From assembly GCF_038404985.1 (NCBI RefSeq), contig NZ_JBBKBA010000002.1:930001-994000 (forward strand): DNA of 64,000 bases, written 5' to 3'. Below, piece by piece: positions 37,932 through 48,515 of the stretch (the first letter of the stretch is position 1; each line of letters opens with the position of its first letter). A program made the position numbers and the translations under genes. A model generated the notes under the pieces. That model worked only from the letters and a program-made list of their open reading frames with translations, was not told the origin of the DNA and ran no database searches. This stretch comes from Ferrovibrio sp. MS7. Its GTDB lineage: Bacteria; Pseudomonadota; Alphaproteobacteria; Ferrovibrionales; Ferrovibrionaceae.

Positions 37932-38387
37932 ATGAAACAGGCTTCCGGCTACATGGATCTGGCTCTGGCCGAGGCTCGCGTCGCAGCAGAGCGCGGCGAG
38001 GTGCCGGTCGGCGCCGTGCTGGTGGATGGCGCCACCGGCCAGGTGGTGGCCCAGGCCGGCAACGAGACCCGGGCGCTGAACGACCCCACCGCCCATGCGG
38101 AGGTGCTGGCGATCCGCCGCGCCGCCGCCGCCTTGGGCCAGGAACGGCTGACCGGCTGTGACCTTTACGTGACGCTGGAGCCCTGCCCTATGTGCGCTGC
38201 AGCAATTTCCTTCGCGCGGCTGCGACGGCTGTATTACGGCGCCGACGATCCCAAGGGCGGCGCCGTGGAAAACGGCGTGCGTTTCTACGCCCAGGCAACT
38301 TGCCATCACCGCCCGGAAGTCTATGCCGGGCTGGCCGCCGCGGATTCGGCAGCCCTGCTGCGCGACTTCTTTTCCAGCCGCCGCTGA
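37932..38387 (+). CDS. tadA: tRNA adenosine(34) deaminase TadA
   Basis: The product has 151 residues. Zinc and catalytic motifs of the deaminase fold are present: HAEVLAIRRA (His and catalytic Glu) and EPCPMCAAAI (two Cys). Residues GEVPVGAVLV and NETRALNDPTAHAE are TadA-typical. The enzyme converts A34 to inosine in tRNA-Arg(ACG). The last segment FYAQATCHHRPEVYAGLAAA is longer at the Cys/His-containing stretch than E. coli TadA but within normal variation. It is transcribed from a short divergent promoter region opposite the amidotransferase gene. Confidence 0.95.
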   Translation: MKQASGYMDLALAEARVAAERGEVPVGAVLVDGATGQVVAQAGNETRALNDPTAHAEVLAIRRAAAALGQERLTGCDLYVTLEPCPMCAAAISFARLRRLYYGADDPKGGAVENGVRFYAQATCHHRPEVYAGLAAADSAALLRDFFSSRR

Positions 38388-38497
38388 TCCCTCCTGTTTG
38401 TTCGGCCACCCGGCTGGCCCTATCCGGCTTCCTTGCACGGGTTTAAACTCGGTCCGTCAACCGTTATCGGCTAACTATCGAACAAGGACTAACCACA

Positions 38498-39703
<1,206 letters not shown>

Positions 39704-39765
39704 GCAGGAAGTGATTGGCCGGAAACGGTCAGGTTTAAGACACAACAAAAAAAGAGTGCCTCCCC

Positions 39766-40863
39766 ATGACCGTTTCCGATTACTTCTCTGCCACCTATGC
39801 CGAGGCGCGGGAGAAATTCCGCGCCGCGGCCCGGGACGCCGGCGCCACGCTGACGGCCTATGAGAATCCCAAGGCGCGCACGCCTGACGGGGCGCCGTTG
39901 ACCACCGATGTCGCCTGCCTTGGCCCGGCCAATGCCAAGCGCGTCTACCTCACCATCTCCGGCACCCATGGCGCCGAAGGCTTCTGCGGCTCGGGCTGCC
40001 AGGTCGGCTTTTTCCACGAGCGCATCTATGAAGCAGCGCCGGCCGACACCAAGATCGTGATGATCCACGCCATCAATCCCTACGGCTTCGCCTGGATCCG
40101 CCGGGTGACCGAGGACAACGTGGACCTCAACCGCAATTTCCAGGATTTCGCCAAGCCGCTGCCGAACAATGCCGCCTACAAGGATGTGCATGACTGGCTG
40201 ATCCCGGCCGATTGGGACGGCCCGGCCAAGGCCGCCGCCGACAAGGCAATCCTCGACTACCAGCAGAAGCATGGCCTGCGCGCCTATCAGGCCGCCGTCA
40301 CCGGCGGGCAATACAGCCATGGCGATGGGCTGTTCTTCGGCGGCGGCCAGGCCACCTGGTCCAACACCACTTTGCGCCGCATCCTGGCCGAGCATGTGCC
40401 GGCGGGTGCGCTGAAACTCGCCAGCATCGACTACCATACCGGCCTCGGCCCCATGGGCTATGGCGAGCCGATCTATGTCGGCCCCGAGATGCTCGGCACG
40501 ATGCGCGGCGTTGACAAGGCAAAGGCCTGGTATGGCCCCTCCGTGACCGATCCGAATGACGGCAGTTCGACCTCGGCCAAGGTGACCGGCACAGTGCCGG
40601 AAGCCTTCCTCGACCTGCCTGCTGGCATCGAGGTGGTATCGGTGGCCCTTGAATACGGCACCAAGCCGGTGCCGGAAGTGCTGAATGCGCTGCGCGCCGA
40701 CCATTGGCTGCATGCGCGCGGCGATCTCAATTCAGCCCTCGGCCAGCAGCTCAAGCGCCAGATGCGCGATGCCTTCTATGTCGATACCGCGCCCTGGAAG
40801 GCCGCGATCTTCGGCCGCGCCGCCGATTTCGCGCTGCGCAGCTTCCACGGCCTGGCGGAGTAG
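39766..40863 (+). CDS. DUF2817 / M14-like zinc metallopeptidase family protein
   Basis: The product has 365 residues. Zinc ligands expected for an M14-type fold are visible: His and Glu in SGTHGAEGFCGSG, VDLNRNFQDF (the NRNF signature of carboxypeptidases) and His in SIDYHTGLGPMGYG. The C-terminal half lacks other domains. DUF2817 proteins are predicted cytoplasmic carboxypeptidases or amidohydrolases with unknown substrates. It follows the acyl-CoA dehydrogenase by 62 bp, possibly in one transcription unit, and ends at a strong hairpin. Confidence 0.85.
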   Translation: MTVSDYFSATYAEAREKFRAAARDAGATLTAYENPKARTPDGAPLTTDVACLGPANAKRVYLTISGTHGAEGFCGSGCQVGFFHERIYEAAPADTKIVMIHAINPYGFAWIRRVTEDNVDLNRNFQDFAKPLPNNAAYKDVHDWLIPADWDGPAKAAADKAILDYQQKHGLRAYQAAVTGGQYSHGDGLFFGGGQATWSNTTLRRILAEHVPAGALKLASIDYHTGLGPMGYGEPIYVGPEMLGTMRGVDKAKAWYGPSVTDPNDGSSTSAKVTGTVPEAFLDLPAGIEVVSVALEYGTKPVPEVLNALRADHWLHARGDLNSALGQQLKRQMRDAFYVDTAPWKAAIFGRAADFALRSFHGLAE

Positions 40864-40884
40864 GCAGTCGCCTCACCTCATTCC

Positions 40885-40910
40885 GTCACCCTCGCGAAAG
40901 CGAGGGTGAC
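40885..40910. terminator. GAAA-loop hairpin between convergent genes
   Basis: An 11-bp perfect stem GTCACCCTCGC/GCGAGGGTGAC with a GAAA tetraloop lies between two convergent stop codons. It lacks a T-tract but is well placed to terminate both transcripts. The same GAAA-loop architecture recurs at 56,154. Confidence 0.7.
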
Positions 40911-40918
40911 ACAGGAAA

Positions 40919-41974
40919 TTAGTCGTCGCCGCCGTCGACCAGGTTCCAGGCCTGGTTGGCGACGGAGCGTACCACCGCGCCATAGGCTTTCACCGCCGGC
41001 GTGGCCGGGCCGCGTTCGCTGCCGCGCTTGTAGATGCCCTGCGCCATCACGGCGACGCGGAACAGCGCGAAGGCGAGAAAGAAGTTCCAGTGCGCGATGC
41101 CTTCCAGCCCGCGCGCGGCGCAGTAGCTGGACACATAATCATGCTCGCCGGGAATGCCGGTATCGATGAAATCGATGCCCTGCAGGCTGCCCATGCCGGG
41201 AATGGTGACGCGGTAGGGCATGCAGTTGATCGCCAGATCGGCCAGTGGATGGCCCACCGCCGCCACATCCCAATCCAGCAGCGCGACGACGCGCGGCTCG
41301 CTGGGATGGAACACCAGGTTGTCGAGGCGGAAATTGCCATGCATCAGGCTGGTCATGCCATCCTGCGGCACATTCGCCGGCAGCCAGTCCAGCAGCCGCG
41401 TCATGGCACCGATATCCTCGGTGCGGTTGGCATTGTATTGCTGCACTAACGCCGCCACCTGGCGTGCCAGATAGTCGCTGCCGCTGCCATTGGCGGGAAG
41501 CCCGAGCTTGAGTGGATCGAGCTGGTGCACCTGCGCCATCGCCTGCGCCATCGCGGCATAGATGGACTGGCGCTGCTTCGCATCCATGCCCGGCAGGTTG
41601 GGATCGCGGAAATGCCGGCCCGGCACGTATTCCAGCAGATAGAAGGGCGTGCCGATCACGGCTTCATCCAGGCAGACCAGCTTGGGCTGTCCCATCGGCA
41701 GGCCGGCGGCATGCAAAGCCGAGATCAGCGCATAGTCGCGCTCGATGCTCTCGGCCAGTGTTGCGCCCTTCTTCGCCACGCTGCGCTTGCGCAGCACATG
41801 ATTCTGCCCCGGGCTGTGCAGCAGGAAAGTGGGCGATGCCTGGCCGCCCTTGAACTGGTTCACCGTCAGCGGCGGGCGGAAATCAGCGAGTGCGCCCTGC
41901 AGATACGCCGATAGTTTGCCTTCGTCGAACCGGTGTTGCGGTTGCACGGGCATCAATTCGGCGGGAAAGACCAT
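40919..41974 (-). CDS. APH-like kinase paralogue with HGN in place of HGD
   Basis: The product has 351 residues of the aminoglycoside phosphotransferase-like family, in the ACAD10/11 kinase subgroup. ATP-binding KGGQASPTFLLHSPGQNHVL leads the N-lobe. The catalytic loop reads SLMHGNFRLDNLVFHPSEPR; the usual catalytic Asp of HGD is Asn214 here. The metal-binding Asp in ALLDWDVAAVGHPLADLA is retained. Activity may therefore be lost or altered. The neighbouring paralogue 3 bp upstream keeps HGD. Family members phosphorylate hydroxyacyl substrates or sugars; the true substrate is unknown. Confidence 0.88.
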   Translation of the reverse strand: MVFPAELMPVQPQHRFDEGKLSAYLQGALADFRPPLTVNQFKGGQASPTFLLHSPGQNHVLRKRSVAKKGATLAESIERDYALISALHAAGLPMGQPKLVCLDEAVIGTPFYLLEYVPGRHFRDPNLPGMDAKQRQSIYAAMAQAMAQVHQLDPLKLGLPANGSGSDYLARQVAALVQQYNANRTEDIGAMTRLLDWLPANVPQDGMTSLMHGNFRLDNLVFHPSEPRVVALLDWDVAAVGHPLADLAINCMPYRVTIPGMGSLQGIDFIDTGIPGEHDYVSSYCAARGLEGIAHWNFFLAFALFRVAVMAQGIYKRGSERGPATPAVKAYGAVVRSVANQAWNLVDGGDD

Positions 41975-41977
41975 GGC

Positions 41978-43045
41978 TCACTTACCCCCGGTGAGCCTTT
42001 CCACCACTGCCCAGGCGATCTCGGCAATCGGCTTGGCGCGCTTGCCGGATTCGATCGCATGCTGGCTGGCGGCGGTGCCGTCCTTCACCCGTCCCATGAT
42101 CCCCTGCAGAATGCCGGCAATGCGGAACATGTTGTAGGCCATGTAGAATTCGAGATGCGGAATGCCATCCCGACCGGTGCGCTGGCAGTAGCGGCGGCAG
42201 TATTCGGCTTCATCCGGAATACCCAGCGCGGCGAAATCGACACCCTGGATGCCACGGAACACATCCGGCGCCAGGCGCCAGCTCATCAGGTGATAGGTGA
42301 AGTCACCGAGCGGATGGCCCAGCGTGGAAAGTTCCCAATCCAGCACCGCCACGACGCGCGGTTCGGTGGGATGGAAGATCATGTTGTCCATGCGGTAGTC
42401 GCCATGGACCACGGAAACTTCGTCGCCCGGCGGGATATTCGCCGGCAGCCACTCGATCAGCTTCTCCATCGCCGGGATATGCTCGGTCTCGGAGGCTTTG
42501 TACTGCTTGCTCCAGCGCGCGATCTGGCGCGCGAAATAATCGCCGGCCTTGCCGAAATCACTTAAGCCCACGGCATTGTAGTCGACGCTGTGCAACGCCG
42601 CGATGGTGCGGTTCATGGCATCGAAGATCTGGCCGCGCTCATCGCGGTTCAGTTCCGGCAGGCGCTGGTCCCAAAAGATGCGGCCCTCGACGCAATCCAT
42701 GACATAGAAGGCGGTGCCGATGACGCTGTCGTCCTCGCACAAGGCATAGGCCTTGGCCACCGGCACATCGGTCTGGCCCAGCGCCTTGATCACGCGGTAT
42801 TCGCGGTCCACCGCATGGGCGGATGGCAGCAGCTTGCCCGGCGGCTTGCGGCGCAGCACGTATTTGCGCTCCGGCGTCACCAGCTTGAAGGTCGGGTTCG
42901 ACTGCCCGCCCTTGAACTGCTGCACTTCCAGGGGGCCCTTGTAGCCTTCGACATTCGCCTTCAGCCATACCTCAAGCTGGCCGACATCGAAACGATGCCG
43001 ATCCTGCACAGGCATGGTGCCAACGAAACGATCCTGCTCACTCAT
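41978..43045 (-). CDS. APH-like kinase (ACAD10/11 kinase-type)
   Basis: The product has 355 residues. The N-lobe has QQFKGGQSNPTFKLVTPERK and YVLRRKPPGKLLPSAHAVDR. The catalytic loop VVHGDYRMDNMIFHPTEPRV and the metal loop VLDWELSTLGHPLGDF are intact. Such kinases are found as N-terminal domains of ACAD10/11, where they phosphorylate 4-hydroxyacyl substrates; here the kinase is a separate gene near an acyl-CoA dehydrogenase. It is upstream of and adjacent to its paralogue in one leftward operon. ATG 43,045 is the start. Confidence 0.9.
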   Translation of the reverse strand: MSEQDRFVGTMPVQDRHRFDVGQLEVWLKANVEGYKGPLEVQQFKGGQSNPTFKLVTPERKYVLRRKPPGKLLPSAHAVDREYRVIKALGQTDVPVAKAYALCEDDSVIGTAFYVMDCVEGRIFWDQRLPELNRDERGQIFDAMNRTIAALHSVDYNAVGLSDFGKAGDYFARQIARWSKQYKASETEHIPAMEKLIEWLPANIPPGDEVSVVHGDYRMDNMIFHPTEPRVVAVLDWELSTLGHPLGDFTYHLMSWRLAPDVFRGIQGVDFAALGIPDEAEYCRRYCQRTGRDGIPHLEFYMAYNMFRIAGILQGIMGRVKDGTAASQHAIESGKRAKPIAEIAWAVVERLTGGK

Positions 43046-43204
43046 TCAACATTCCCCCCTCGAGGCTGCGGCTACGATAGCCAAGGCAGCGGCAGGGGCG
43101 CAACCATCTAGCCGCCGCCATGACGACGGGTACGATAGTCAGGAAAGCGGCAAGTCAGGAAAGCGGCAGAAAATTGTATGTTTGCGCTTGAAACCCGGGG
43201 AGGT

Positions 43205-44473
43205 TCAGGCTTTCTCGCGGGCAATGGCACGCCAGCCGATATCGCTGCGGCAAAAACCATCGGCCCAGCGCACATGTTTCACCGCCGCATAGGCGCGTGC
43301 CTGTGCCTCCGCCACGCTCTTGCCCAGGCCGCAGATGCCGAGCACGCGGCCGCCATCGGCGATCACTGCGCCACCCGCGCCGGGCTTGGTGCCGGCATGG
43401 AACACCTGCGCATCGGGTTCCGCCGCCGCTGCCTCCAGGCCCTCGATCACGCCGCCCTTCGCCGGCTCGCCGGGATAGCCCTTGCCAGCCATCACGACAC
43501 AGAGCGCGGCTTCATCGCGCCAGCGCAGATCGAAGTCCTTGAGCTGGCCCTCGCGCGCCGCGATCAGTGCCGGCAGCAGATCGGATTTCAGCCGCAGCAT
43601 CAGCGTCTGGCATTCCGGGTCGCCGAAACGCACATTGTATTCCAGCAGCTTGGGGCCGGCAGCGGTGAGCATCAGGCCGGCGAACAGCACGCCTTTGAAT
43701 GGCATGCCTTCCGCCTGCATCGCCGCCACGGTGGGATTGACGATGCTGTCCATCACCACGCGCTGCAAGGCCGGCGTCAGCGCCGGGGCCGGCGAATAGG
43801 CGCCCATGCCACCGGTATTCGGCCCCGTGTCGCCATCGCCGACACGCTTGTGGTCCTGCGCCGAGGCCAGCGGCAATGCCGTCTGGCCATCCACCAGGGC
43901 GAAGAAGCTGACCTCCTCGCCATCAAGGAATTCCTCGATCACCACCTCGGCGCCGGGCACAGCGAACAGGCTCTCCAGCGGCTCCAGCGCTTCTTCCAGC
44001 GTCATCGCCACGGTCACGCCCTTGCCGGCGGCCAGGCCATCGGCCTTCACCACGATCGGCGCGCCATGCTTGCGGATATAGGCTTCCGCCGGGGCGCGCT
44101 CCTTGAAGCGGCCGTAATGCGCCGTCGGGATCCCGTACTTGGCGCAGATATCCTTCATGAAGCCCTTGGAACCTTCGAGCTGGGCCGCGGCGGCATTGGG
44201 GCCGAAGCAGGCGAAGCCGGCGGCTTCCAGCTTGTCGACCAGGCCGGCGACCAGCGGCACTTCCGGGCCGACCACCACGAAGTCGATATGCTCGTCGCGG
44301 CAGAGCTGCAGCATGCCGTCGAGATCGCTCACCCCTACGGGGCGGATTTTCGCCACCTGCGCGATGCCGGCATTGCCCGGCGCGCAGACCAGCTTGTTCA
44401 CCAGCGGAGAGGCGCTGAGCGCCCAGCACAGGGCGTGCTCGCGGCCGCCCGAACCCACCACCAGCAGATTCAT
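43205..44473 (-). CDS. purD: Phosphoribosylamine-glycine ligase PurD
   Basis: The product has 422 residues, the normal length for PurD. Key blocks are [20 protein letters not shown], the ATP-grasp motifs [20 protein letters not shown] and [31 protein letters not shown] and [13 protein letters not shown]. The enzyme joins glycine to phosphoribosylamine in purine synthesis. The gene is divergent from xseA with an 81-bp spacer that must hold both promoters. Confidence 0.97.
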   Translation of the reverse strand: MNLLVVGSGGREHALCWALSASPLVNKLVCAPGNAGIAQVAKIRPVGVSDLDGMLQLCRDEHIDFVVVGPEVPLVAGLVDKLEAAGFACFGPNAAAAQLEGSKGFMKDICAKYGIPTAHYGRFKERAPAEAYIRKHGAPIVVKADGLAAGKGVTVAMTLEEALEPLESLFAVPGAEVVIEEFLDGEEVSFFALVDGQTALPLASAQDHKRVGDGDTGPNTGGMGAYSPAPALTPALQRVVMDSIVNPTVAAMQAEGMPFKGVLFAGLMLTAAGPKLLEYNVRFGDPECQTLMLRLKSDLLPALIAAREGQLKDFDLRWRDEAALCVVMAGKGYPGEPAKGGVIEGLEAAAAEPDAQVFHAGTKPGAGGAVIADGGRVLGICGLGKSVAEAQARAYAAVKHVRWADGFCRSDIGWRAIAREKA

Positions 44474-44554
44474 CTTGATTCACCTGTTGTTCGGCAACTA
44501 TCGGAAAGGCGGCAATCTTTGTATCATGGCCGGCATATTGGCAAGGCTTGCAGC

Positions 44555-45997
44555 ATGAGCGATTCGCCGGAAACCAGCCGTGGCCCAGACGGACGGGGCA
44601 ATGTGCCGGAATTCACCGTTACCGAACTATCCCTGAAGCTGAAACGCAGCATCGAGGAGAGTTTCGGCTGGGTGCGGGTGCGCGGCGAGATTTCCGGCTT
44701 CAAGCGTGCCGCCTCCGGCCATCTCTATTTCGCCCTCAAGGATGCCGACTCGCTGCTCGATGCCGTGTGCTGGAAAGGCCAGGCGGCGCGGCTGGGCGTG
44801 AAGCCCGAGGATGGCATGGAGGTGGTCTGCTCCGGCAAGCTGACCTCCTATCCCGGCCGCTCGAAATACCAGATGGTGGTCGAGCGCATGGAGTTGGCCG
44901 GGCTTGGTGCCCTGATGGCCCTGCTGGAGCAGCGCAAGCAGAAGCTGGCCGCCGAGGGACTGTTCGCCGCCGAACGCAAACGCCCCCTGCCCTACCTGCC
45001 GCGCGTCATCGGTGTCGTCACCTCGCCCACCGGCGCGGTGATCCGCGACATCCTGCACCGCCTGGCCGACCGCTTCCCGACCCGCGTGCTGGTCTGGCCG
45101 GTGCTGGTGCAGGGCGAAGGCGCCGCCGACCAGGTGACCCGCGCCATCCAGGGCTTCAACGCTCTGGCGCCGAACGGACCAGTGCCGCGCCCGGACCTGC
45201 TGATCGTGGCGCGCGGCGGTGGCAGCCTGGAAGACCTGATGGCCTTCAACGAGGAAAGCGTGGTGCGCGCGGCAGCCGCCAGCGCCATCCCGCTGATCTC
45301 GGCGGTGGGCCACGAGACCGACACGACGCTGATCGACTATGCCTCCGACCGCCGCGCCCCGACGCCGACGGCTGCCGCCGAGATGGCGGTGCCGGTGCGG
45401 CTCGACCTGCTGCAGACCCTGGCTGGACTGGACGAACGCCTGCGCCGCTCGGTGGCGCGCATGGCCAGCGACAAGCGGCGGCAGCTTGATCTGCTGCGCC
45501 GGGGCCTGCGCGATCCGCGCGAGCAACTGGCGCAGTTGCAGCAGCGTTTCGACGACCTGGCCGAACGACTGCGCCATGCGCTCCGCACCGGCGTGGAAGC
45601 CAAGCGCGCCCGCATGGAGGTGCAGTTCGCGAAACTGCAGCCGAAGCAGTTACTGCGCGAGACCCGCGACTACCGCCGCCAGCTAGACGAACGCACGCAG
45701 CGCCTGCGCCGTGCCACGCAGCAGCGCACCGAACTGGCCGCCCGCGCGCTGCAGCAGCAGTCGAAACTGCTTGAATCCTTGAGCTATCGCAACGTGCTGG
45801 CGCGCGGCTATGCCGTGATCCTGGATGAACAGGGCCGCGCCATACAGGGGGTAGCGGCGCTCGACCCTGGCGTCAGTGTAAGCATCGAATTGCGCGATGG
45901 CAGCCGCAAGGCGATCATCGAGGGCGAAGCAGCAAAGTCCACATCGCGCAAACCCGCACGCAGTGGCGCGCCGACCAAGCAGGAGGAGCTGTTCTGA
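44555..45997 (+). CDS. xseA: Exodeoxyribonuclease VII large subunit
   Basis: From ATG 44,555 the product has 480 residues. Blocks are the N-terminal OB fold (VRGEISGFKRAASGHLYFAL), the conserved catalytic-domain segments RVIGVVTSPTGAVIRDILHR, ARGGGSLEDLMAFNEESVVR and SAVGHETDTTLIDYASDRRA, and a long coiled coil (about 280-400). XseA with XseB degrades single-stranded DNA into oligonucleotides. A much longer in-frame extension upstream runs through purD and is not credible. The stop overlaps the start of the DUF2093 gene by one base. Confidence 0.97.
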   Translation: MSDSPETSRGPDGRGNVPEFTVTELSLKLKRSIEESFGWVRVRGEISGFKRAASGHLYFALKDADSLLDAVCWKGQAARLGVKPEDGMEVVCSGKLTSYPGRSKYQMVVERMELAGLGALMALLEQRKQKLAAEGLFAAERKRPLPYLPRVIGVVTSPTGAVIRDILHRLADRFPTRVLVWPVLVQGEGAADQVTRAIQGFNALAPNGPVPRPDLLIVARGGGSLEDLMAFNEESVVRAAAASAIPLISAVGHETDTTLIDYASDRRAPTPTAAAEMAVPVRLDLLQTLAGLDERLRRSVARMASDKRRQLDLLRRGLRDPREQLAQLQQRFDDLAERLRHALRTGVEAKRARMEVQFAKLQPKQLLRETRDYRRQLDERTQRLRRATQQRTELAARALQQQSKLLESLSYRNVLARGYAVILDEQGRAIQGVAALDPGVSVSIELRDGSRKAIIEGEAAKSTSRKPARSGAPTKQEELF

Positions 45998-46212
45998 TGG
46001 ACATGCCATTCAATCCGCGCGATGGCGAGGCCAAGCTGCGCTATGGCGATGCCGGCTTCCAGGTGCTTGTGCCGGGGCGTTATGTAATTTGTGCTGTCAC
46101 CGGTATGCGCATCGATATCGAGCGGCTGAAATACTGGAGCGCCGAGCGCCAGGAAGCCTATGTCAATGCCAATGCCGCCTTGCAGGGCATGCGCGGCCAG
46201 CGGGTCGACTGA
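45997..46212 (+). CDS. DUF2093 protein
   Basis: The gene encodes 71 residues beginning MDMPFNPRDGEAKLRYGDAG and continuing into the ICAVTGMRIDIERLKYWSAE stretch. It is a DUF2093 family member, known only from alphaproteobacteria and usually next to xseA. The function is unknown. The start overlaps the xseA stop (TGATG) and the stop lies two bases before the next gene, so the three genes form an operon. Confidence 0.9.
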   Translation: MDMPFNPRDGEAKLRYGDAGFQVLVPGRYVICAVTGMRIDIERLKYWSAERQEAYVNANAALQGMRGQRVD

Positions 46213-46214
46213 GC

Positions 46215-47051
46215 ATGTGGCGTCTGCTGACGGTGTTGCTGCTGCTCGCCACGCCGGCTTGGGCACAAGGTAGCAATCAAGCCCAAACCAATCAGGCCCC
46301 TGGCGGCATCGAGTGGCGGGGCGATTTCAGCCAGGGCGGCTTGGTGCAGGGCCGCGCGGCAGCAGGCCTCAAGCTGAAACTCGGCGACCGTGACGTGCCG
46401 CTGGGGCCGAATGGCGAATTTGTGTTCGGCTTCGGTCGCGATGAACCGGCGGAAGCGAATTTGAGTATCCGCGCCGCCGATGGCCGCGAGACCAAGCTCA
46501 CGCTAAGCATCGCCAAGCGGCAATACGACATCCAGCGCATTGATGGCCTGCCGCCGGCGCAGGTGACGCCGCCGCCGGAACTGCTCGAACGCATCAAGCG
46601 CGAGAATGCCAAGATCGCCGCCGCACGCCAGATCAATTCGCCGCGCCTGGATTTTCTCGCCGGCTGGGTATGGCCGGCGGATGGCCCGGTGAGCGGCGTC
46701 TATGGCAGCCAGCGGATTCTGAACGGCGAGCCGCGGCAGCCGCATTTCGGCCTGGATATCGCGGCGCCCACGGGTACGCCGGTGCGCGCCTCCACCGGCG
46801 GCGTGGTCACCTTCGCCGACAAGGATGTGTATTACACCGGCGGCACCGTGATCATCGACCATGGCCACGGCATCAACGGCGCCTACTCGCATCTCTCACG
46901 GATCGACGTGAAGGTCGGCCAGCAAGTGAAACAGGGCGAGCAGATCGGCGCGGTGGGTGCCACCGGCCGCGCCACGGGACCGCATCTCGACTGGCGCGTG
47001 AACTGGTTCGATGTCCGCCTTGATCCGCAACGGCTGCTGCCGCCGCGTTAG
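46215..47051 (+). CDS. M23 (LytM-type) peptidoglycan endopeptidase
   Basis: The ATG at 46,215 gives 278 residues. A Sec signal (MWRLLTVLLLLATPAWAQG) leads to a beta-rich region (residues 35-130), a short linker and a LytM domain with zinc ligands: His in PHFGLDIAAPTGTPVRAS, HGHG in VIIDHGHGINGAYSHL and the final His in ATGPHLDWRV. All four expected residues (HxxxD, HxH and adjacent) seem present, so it should be an active peptidoglycan DD-endopeptidase or similar. It ends the xseA operon. Confidence 0.93.
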   Translation: MWRLLTVLLLLATPAWAQGSNQAQTNQAPGGIEWRGDFSQGGLVQGRAAAGLKLKLGDRDVPLGPNGEFVFGFGRDEPAEANLSIRAADGRETKLTLSIAKRQYDIQRIDGLPPAQVTPPPELLERIKRENAKIAAARQINSPRLDFLAGWVWPADGPVSGVYGSQRILNGEPRQPHFGLDIAAPTGTPVRASTGGVVTFADKDVYYTGGTVIIDHGHGINGAYSHLSRIDVKVGQQVKQGEQIGAVGATGRATGPHLDWRVNWFDVRLDPQRLLPPR

Positions 47052-47053
47052 GC

Positions 47054-47800
47054 TCACCGCCCGCCGGCAACGTCGAGAATGGCGCCGGTGACGTAGGAGG
47101 ACTTGTCCTCCATCAGCCAGAGGATCGCTTCCGCCACTTCTTCCGCCGAACCGGAGCGGCCGAGCGGCACCGTGGGGCCAAGCCGCGCCGCGCGGTCAGG
47201 CTCGCCGGCCGAAGCATGAATATCGGTTTCAATGATGCCGGGACGAACGGCGTTGACGCGGATGCCTTCCGGCCCGAGTTCCTTCGCCAGCCCGAGCGTC
47301 ATGGTATCGATGGCGCCTTTCGAGGTGGCGTAATCGACGAATAGGTTCGGCGAGCCGATCCGCGCCGCAGCCGAGGAGAGATTGACGATCACGCCGCCCT
47401 TGCCGCCCCGGCTTTTCGCCATGCGGCGTGCCGCCTCACGCGCGCAGAGTACCGAGCCGAGCACATTGGTATCGAACACGCGGCGCAGACGCTCCAGGCT
47501 CATATCGACCAGATCGGCAGTGGGCGCCACCACACCGGCATTGTTCACCAGACCATCAATGCGGCCGAAAGCCTTCTCAGTGGCCTCGAACATGGCGATG
47601 ACATCAGGCTCTGACGCCACATCGCCCTTCACCGCGATGGCCTTGCCGCCGGCCGCTTTCGCCGCCGCCACGGTTTCATGCGCTGCCTTGGCGTTGCTGG
47701 CGTAATTGACGCCGATGGCCCAGCCACGCTTCGCCGCCAGCATCACCACGGCACGTCCGATGCCTCTGCTGCCGCCAGTGACGAGAATGGTCTTGCTCAT
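47054..47800 (-). CDS. SDR-family oxidoreductase (glucose/3-oxoacyl reductase-like)
   Basis: The product has 248 residues. The cofactor motif is VTGGSRGIGRAVV, NAG is in LVNNAGVVAP, and the catalytic Ser, Tyr and Lys are in NLSSAAARIG and FVDYATSKGAIDTM. The arginine-rich context after strand 2 (NYASNAKAAHE) does not decide NAD versus NADP. It is next to another SDR on the same strand 12 bp away. The substrate cannot be assigned. Confidence 0.92.
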   Translation of the reverse strand: MSKTILVTGGSRGIGRAVVMLAAKRGWAIGVNYASNAKAAHETVAAAKAAGGKAIAVKGDVASEPDVIAMFEATEKAFGRIDGLVNNAGVVAPTADLVDMSLERLRRVFDTNVLGSVLCAREAARRMAKSRGGKGGVIVNLSSAAARIGSPNLFVDYATSKGAIDTMTLGLAKELGPEGIRVNAVRPGIIETDIHASAGEPDRAARLGPTVPLGRSGSAEEVAEAILWLMEDKSSYVTGAILDVAGGR

Positions 47801-47811
47801 GGTCGTTGTTC

Positions 47812-48498
47812 CTACCAGGCCAGTTCGGCGCCATCGTAATTGAAGAACTTGCCGCTATCGGCCAGCGTGGCGCGGGCAATGACACTGGTCAGCCCGGCGA
47901 CGCTCTCCTGCACCGAGATATCTGCGCCGGAGCCGCCCATGTCGGTGCGCACCCAGCCGGGATGCGCCACGATGGCGGTGATGCCCTGCGGCTTGAGGTC
48001 CAGCGCCAGCGCATGCATCGCCGCATTCACGCCGGCTTTCGACGAGCGATAGACATAGGAGCCACCGCCGCTCAAGCCGATGGAACCCATGCGGCTGGAA
48101 ATGGTGAGGATCTTGGCGCCATCGGCGAGCTTGAGATTGGGCAGCAGGCTCAGCGCCACTTTCATCGGCGCGGCGATATTGGTCGCCAGCACGCGGCGGT
48201 AGGTATCGAAATTGCCGATGCTGAGCGACGCATCGCGGTCGCCATAGATGCCAGCATTGTTGATCAGCAGCTCGATGGCATGGCCCTTCAGCTTGGCCGC
48301 CACCGCATCCACCGCCGCGTCGTCGGTGACATCCAGGCGTTCGATGCTGACATTGCCGCCGGCGCTGAGCGAGGATAGTGCCGTGGCGGTATCCGGCGCG
48401 CGCACGCCGGCAATGACCTGCCAGCCCAGGCCGGCATAATGCTTGGCGAATTCCAGGCCGATGCCACGGCTGGCGCCGGTGATGAACACGGTGGGCAT
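47812..48498 (-). CDS. SDR-family oxidoreductase
   Basis: The product has 228 residues. It has TGASRGIGLEFAKHYAGLGW as cofactor site, LLINNAGIYGD, and the catalytic Tyr/Lys in YVYRSSKAGVNAAMH. It resembles the short carbonyl-reductase/CsgA-type SDRs (C-factor group). It is probably cotranscribed with the other SDR and with the BASS transporter gene 17 bp upstream. Confidence 0.92.
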   Translation of the reverse strand: MPTVFITGASRGIGLEFAKHYAGLGWQVIAGVRAPDTATALSSLSAGGNVSIERLDVTDDAAVDAVAAKLKGHAIELLINNAGIYGDRDASLSIGNFDTYRRVLATNIAAPMKVALSLLPNLKLADGAKILTISSRMGSIGLSGGGSYVYRSSKAGVNAAMHALALDLKPQGITAIVAHPGWVRTDMGGSGADISVQESVAGLTSVIARATLADSGKFFNYDGAELAW

Positions 48499-48515
48499 GG
48501 GGCGTTTCCGTTCCT

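Noticed and set aside
43178-44554. 459-residue N-terminal extension of xseA
   Set aside because: It is antisense to purD; XseA homologues start at MSDSPETSRG, next to the promoter region.
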